Source: Phoronis australis (lineage: Eukaryota; Phoronida; Phoronidae). Taken from it: DNA of 64,000 nt. A program made the position numbers and the translations under genes. Positions 59,114-64,000 of the stretch are shown here, one piece after another (the stretch's first letter is position 1; the number at the start of each line of letters is the position of its first letter). The stretch spans positions 726,345 through 790,344 of the forward strand of contig NMRA01000102.1 in NCBI GenBank assembly GCA_002633005.1, given 5' to 3'. Under the pieces are notes generated by a model. The model searched no databases. It was not told the DNA's origin and worked only from the letters and a program-made list of their open reading frames with translations.

Positions 59114-60300
59114 AATGCCTTCCAGGCGTTTGGTTGCGTACCATTAAGGAAACGTGTACTTCTGCCTCAATAAATTCGGTTGTTTTCCATGATTAGGTAA
59201 TATTGGTATTAATTTGGCTATGGCATATTAAATAATTTGCCCAAATCCGCAGTGCTGGGGAAAGGTGTTCCCCCAATACGGGTATTACTGTAGCAGGTCG
59301 TCAAAAAGCATCGTTCATCGAAAGGAAATGTGGCGCCTGATAGTCCGATGCCATCGTCGTTATCCAGAAAAAAGACTTTAATGTAGCAGATAACAAGGTA
59401 GGCGTATTATGTACAAGTGGTTTATTTTCATTTATCCAAATATTTGATACATTTTCCATGAAACTAGTGCAGCTTTGGGAATACCCATAGGTTGTCGTTA
59501 ACATGACGCTGTAAAGACAATCGACAAACGTGGTTTCTTATAATTCTTGGATGCAATCTTTCAGAGTTCTCCTAAAGTCGCGTTTCAGATTGGCTCACGA
59601 ATTTTGGATATGTCTCACAAATTAGCAGGCCACAAAGTGGAGGCAATCTATTTGGGTACATTGGTTCGGCCCACTCTTGCGTTCACTTGAAGAGGTTTGT
59701 GTTACCAACTAATATGTAAAACGACATGAGTGTCACCGCTTGGTGCTTCCGCTACAACCGTCTCAACAGAAGTAAGATGTTGGATTTTTGTGGATTTCTT
59801 AACAGACACTTCTAATCTAATAAGTGAGTGAAATTCTTCTGAAAATTTATTAAATCCGTTCCAGTTTGTGGTTCATAGGGTTTCATTATTTTATATTCTA
59901 TTTTACTGACTTTCTTACGTCTACGGAATTTCAACGTTTTGAATTTTACTCAGAACACTTATGCCGTTGATTTTTCTTTAATGTTTCACTTTAAACCTAT
60001 CATTTTAAACAAAAAATGATGGGATTTTTCCTCAAACAGCGTCACATGGTATCAATGTGCTATTTAACCTTATGTGTCAAGATCTCGATTGTCCCAGATT
60101 TCTATATGGAATATGATATATTGTTCAGATTGGGAAATACGTTTAAGTTGATGTGAAAAATTAGGGCGAGGGGTTTGCTTCAAACTTTTCGTTTCTCCTC
60201 GAATTAAGTCACATAAAATGTCCACATGAATGTCCATATGAACATTTTCTTTCTAAATTCACTTTGATATACAGCTGTGGGGTATATGCAAATGAAACCC
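59114..60300. other. Non-coding stretch
   Basis: No supported features. Confidence 0.35.
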
Positions 60301-60302
60301 AG

Positions 60303-60332
60303 GCACACACACGCACACACGCACGCACACGT
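60303..60332. repeat. (CA)n microsatellite with CG interruptions
   Basis: CACACACACGCACACACGCACGCACAC-like run immediately beyond the 3' end of the LINE. Its position at the LINE end suggests it may be part of, or seeded by, that insertion. Confidence 0.85.
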
Positions 60333-60341
60333 ATCTAAATA

Positions 60342-63300
60342 ATAGATTTGCACGGTTGATCTCATCTAAATAAGTATTGAGGGTTTCCCAAAAGGCAGTT
60401 TTACAGGGTTGTATATTTGTTACTTTACAATAATTATACAAGAACCATTGAAATTGTGAATACCTAGGAATAATTCGGTGCCTAGATCATTTATGGTGAA
60501 ATACTGGCAAATAGTTAATAAGGTTTTGATATCTTTAAAATTATATCCGAAATATGCTGTTTAAATAACATTTTATCTAAGATTAAATCATGTTGTGCAG
60601 TTACCTACATGTAAATTAAAATTTTCGGGACTTCACACCACAAAGTTTTCACAGAACCACATTCCACAAACATATGGTTAAAAGTTTCAACAGTTCCACA
60701 AAATGCACACTTGTCATCACTTACTACTTTTTCAAATTCAGTTTTTAAGTACTTTTCTATGAATATAGAAATATTTAAAGGTTTTAACATGAGGAGGTCA
60801 CAAGAGTTTGTGTGGAAGAACATAAATTTGTTTAATTCGTTGTCTAGAGTAATTATCAGTTAAGCTGTACTCTATATCAGGAGGCGAAACAATTTTGGAA
60901 GACAAAATGCTTTTAGAAAACACTTTAGTAACTCCGCGTGACTAGGGAAGTATGCATTTTGAAATCAAAGGATCGAATATCAAATTAATTGCACGTCACA
61001 AAACAGCATAATTAATCCAATTTGAAAGTTTATATCTATTTTTCAAAACATCCCATGTCAGAAATTTATTTTCAAAATTCAAATGATCCTTCACAGAAAT
61101 ACCAACCTCAAAGAAACTTTTAAAGAATACAATCCTCCTGTTGGTCAATATGTTTCTGTTATTCCACACTACTTGGTTTACAATTGTTTTGTCCTTATGT
61201 AAATGAGCATTAATTTATCCCCAAGCAATCAAGATGTCCAGATAGAAGGTATCAATATTTGTAAGAGACAGAAAATTACAATCATATTCGGAATTAAAGA
61301 TCGAAATGCCCCTATATGTTTTGAAAACATACCGTGGAAACACTTTGAAAACTTCATTGTTTCCATCTAAGTAACACGTAACCCACTTAACTAGTAATGA
61401 CTTGTACATAATATTTACATCAAGAACTGACAAACCACCATTTTCATGGGAATTTACAGCCACTTTTTTGTAATTCTAGGTGGTTTATTTTGCCAAACAT
61501 TGTTTTCAGTTTATTATTTATCTTAGCTCTACGTTCGCTGTCAATTCCTAAATTGAAAACATAAATTAACTTAGACAGCGCAAATATTTTATTTACATTG
61601 ATCCTTCCAAATAATGAAATATTGCGAATTTTCAAGACATCAAAAGTTTTTACACAAATTAATTTTTGAGTTCAAAATTTAAAAAATCGTTTTCTTTTTT
61701 GTTATGACTATTCCCAGTCTCTTGATTGGATTGCCAGTCCACTTGAAGCCATAAAGTGGTTCAGAACACTCTTTTTCTCGACCTAAATGTAACTCTTAAC
61801 ATTTCTTGATATTCATCTGTAGACCAGAAATTAAATCAAAATGTTCAAAAAAATTTGAGACAACTCATGCCAGAACTTTTGTCACGTAGAAATAAGGTAG
61901 TGAAATCTGCATACTGGAGAATTTTAACTTCATTTTTCTCAACATTTATCCCTTTAATTAAATTCAACTTTCGTATATAATTGGTCAGAAGTTCAACAGC
62001 TAGGCAAAATAATGGACCTGACATTGAATCACCCTGTCTTACACTCCTTTCTTAACGAAAGTAATCTGTTGTAAAACCATTATTGACAACACAAGCAGTT
62101 GGCTTATTATAGAATATTTCTACCCGTCGTGTAAAACCCTATCCAAAATTAAAAGCCTCCAAAATAAAGTCCCATTTCATTGTATCATACGCCTTGCAAA
62201 AGTCCAAAAATGAAATGTGTTCTTGGACATGAGTAATGTTTGTGTAAGAAATTTTATCCTGAATGATACGAATATCATATGCTATTTATCGTCCTTTAAC
62301 AGCTGTTTGACCTGGGTGAACCAGTTTTCCCATGATACTTTTTATAAGGGCTATAAGAACATTGAAAGTATTTTATAATCAGTATTCAATAGAGATATTG
62401 GACGCCAATTATCCAAGGACTGGAGCTCCGACATCATCTTTTGATTTGGGTAGGAGCGTTATTGCTCCTTGCCTCTGTGACGTACATAATTCCCCCATTG
62501 AAAAACTATATTCAAAAGCTTCAAATAAAGAGGTTTTAACTTCATGCCAGAAACATTTATAAAATTCGTAAGTTAGCTCGTCACTTCCTGGAGACTTAAT
62601 ATTTTTAAAAGTTTTTAAATCCTCATGAAATTCACCCTGTATTAAAGGTTCATCCAGTTCTTCAAAATTGCTGGGTGGTACATCACTGGCGATATTAAAT
62701 AGATCTGGTATAGTGGGTGGAGTTTCCACTTGACGATCTGTGAAAACAGAGGAGTAATAATGAGTCTATTCTGACCTGATACGTTGCAAATTGGACTTGG
62801 TTCTTTCCAAATTTTGTACAATTTCATCATCAATTTTTCCATCATTTAGTTCTTTTGTTAAGTTGTTGATAATTTCAATCAAATTCTCTTCCTCAGCATG
62901 TTTTAGTTACTTTTTCCTTTTGGAGTATTTCATAGTATGTTTCCTTATTTTCATTTTAACCATTTCCCATTTTGTATATTTATTGCTTAGATAATGATAC
63001 TCTTCAATACAGGTATTTATAATTATTTATATGTAAATTACATATTCTTCATCTTCGAAGAGACTATTATTAATTTTCTATAACCCATGCCCTCTCGGTA
63101 CTGTGTCTGCAAAAGAACAACGAAATTTGCCTACCGAGTGATACGAAAAAATATAATCACTTTGAATGGAATAATTCAAATCATCTTTGAAGTTATTTGA
63201 AAAGCAACTAGTATTCAATTCAGCTTTGTAATCTGTAGGAACTATTATGCCATGTATTCTGTTATTTGCCTGGATTCTAAAATCTCCAAACGTCGAAAAG

Positions 63301-63890
63301 ATGGAAAGACTCTGCAAAACCTTTAAGCTTGTCAATGACCGCTTGTTTATCTGTAATATCTCTTATTCCTTGTTGATCAATTTTTCCTAATGGGCAATCA
63401 AAATTGCCAGTATAAAAATAAATATTATCGTTTTTTTACATACATGTATCTTTGGAAAGTATTATTTAACTTGTCCAAAAACATTAATCGAGATCTATTT
63501 TCATTTGGAAAATAAACGTCTATGAAAATATAATTGTGACCATCCACATCAACATTTTGATTTAAATATTTTGTGTGAACTAAAAATAATGTTGGCAAAA
63601 ACAAGAGTATCATTAATGGCAAAAAAACCATATTCAAGTAAGTTATTTGTAAATACAAAAGAGCCTGAATACCAATACCACACAACGTTGCACGGCATAT
63701 AATATATTAACGATGTCTCTACACACGTTGAGAATTGTGCTATCAATGTTATCATTGTGATATCATTTGAGCACAGTATATGAAAAGGCAGATATCATTA
63801 TGATGTGTTTTCAATATTTTTACCGTCAAATTTAACATTTTCCCAAGTTTTACATGTCTCGATACCTTGGAAATCTAGTGAAAGTATATT
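60342..63890 (-). mobile_element. L1-like non-LTR retrotransposon (APE endonuclease + RT), decayed
   Basis: Reading the minus strand from 63890 downward, the start NILSLDFQGI resembles the first block of an APE endonuclease, followed by YIFIDVYFPNENRSRLMFLD (about 63530-63460) and SFHLFDVWRF (about 63310-63280). The RT then gives NIKSPGSDELTYEFYKCFW (about 62610-62555), RQGAITLLPKSKDD (about 62480-62435), FLDFCKAYDTMKWDFIL (about 62215-62165), QGDSMSGPLF (about 62030-62005) and YAD-F-TT (about 61905-61890, normally YADDTT). It ends with RNISLFGRINVNKIFALSKL (61626-61567), GGLSVLDVNIMYKSLLVKW and a C-x2-C...H...C zinc motif near 60720-60650. The 3' tail is 60342-60522 and recurs at 9330-9522. 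Several stops and frameshifts make it inactive. Confidence 0.85.
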
Positions 63891-64000
63891 TAGGCAAAAT
63901 ACTGATTAGCAATAACGCATTTTAACCTCAAATCTAGGAATCTGGAGTGCAAGGATATTTAGATTCTTATCTGGTACCAGGGCAGTCGGAAACATCACTA

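Noticed and set aside
1-64000. Operons, ribosome binding sites, riboswitches, rRNA genes
   Set aside because: The window is eukaryotic with spliced genes; no such element was recognised.

Overview
This is a window of a eukaryotic nuclear genome, most likely a marine invertebrate animal. It is A+T-rich and gene-poor, with spliced genes, GT/AG splice signals, many decayed retroelements and DNA transposons, and frequent TACATGTA-type words. A somatomedin-B/seven-helix receptor, a THAP exon, a Harbinger relic and Penelope-like elements fit a hemichordate, lancelet, echinoderm or lophotrochozoan. The sequence alone does not settle which. It is a draft diploid assembly: one 853-base N gap (12329-13181) and two single-N joins (24839, 26788).

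Clear host genes are few. (1) A plus-strand seven-transmembrane receptor has one large exon (17157-19324). It carries a somatomedin-B domain and a family-B-type 7TM bundle but no recognisable GPS. A signal-peptide exon with a perfect donor and matching phase lies 12.3 kb upstream (4844-4898). (2) A 490-residue disordered basic protein is encoded in one exon (49546-51018) with a PP1-docking-like motif near its end. (3) A single exon at 11100-11302 encodes the second half of a THAP zinc finger. Weaker gene evidence comes from a minus-strand ORF family present in two diverged copies (22417-22683 and 31856-32200) and from a phase-compatible three-exon chain at 33589-34459.

Most of the rest is transposon debris. 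A frameshifted Penelope-like element (RT plus GIY-YIG) opens the window, with two isolated copies of its 3' tail elsewhere. Two more Penelope-like fragments lie at 16217-16360 and 21105-21440. A minus-strand L1-like LINE fills 60342-63890, with a solo 3' tail at 9330-9522, and another minus-strand LINE RT relic lies at 54000-54430. A Harbinger transposase pseudogene is at 29860-30232, and a 0.97-kb element with about 160-bp inverted ends at 57383-58352.

The most informative region is 24.1-28.8 kb. What looks like two large direct duplications is best explained as one heterozygous DNA-transposon insertion. The two transposon ends (34-bp inverted repeats, 8-bp target duplication) sit on two contigs, and the short contig between the single Ns is the empty allele. 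A separate, older duplication (21.7-23.8 kb versus 31.1-35.6 kb) carries the minus-strand ORF family. One copy was later hit by a roughly 105-bp Penelope tail and by a roughly 2.3-kb insertion. Large stretches (35.6-49.5 kb and 51.0-57.4 kb apart from the LINE relic) show nothing I can support as genes.
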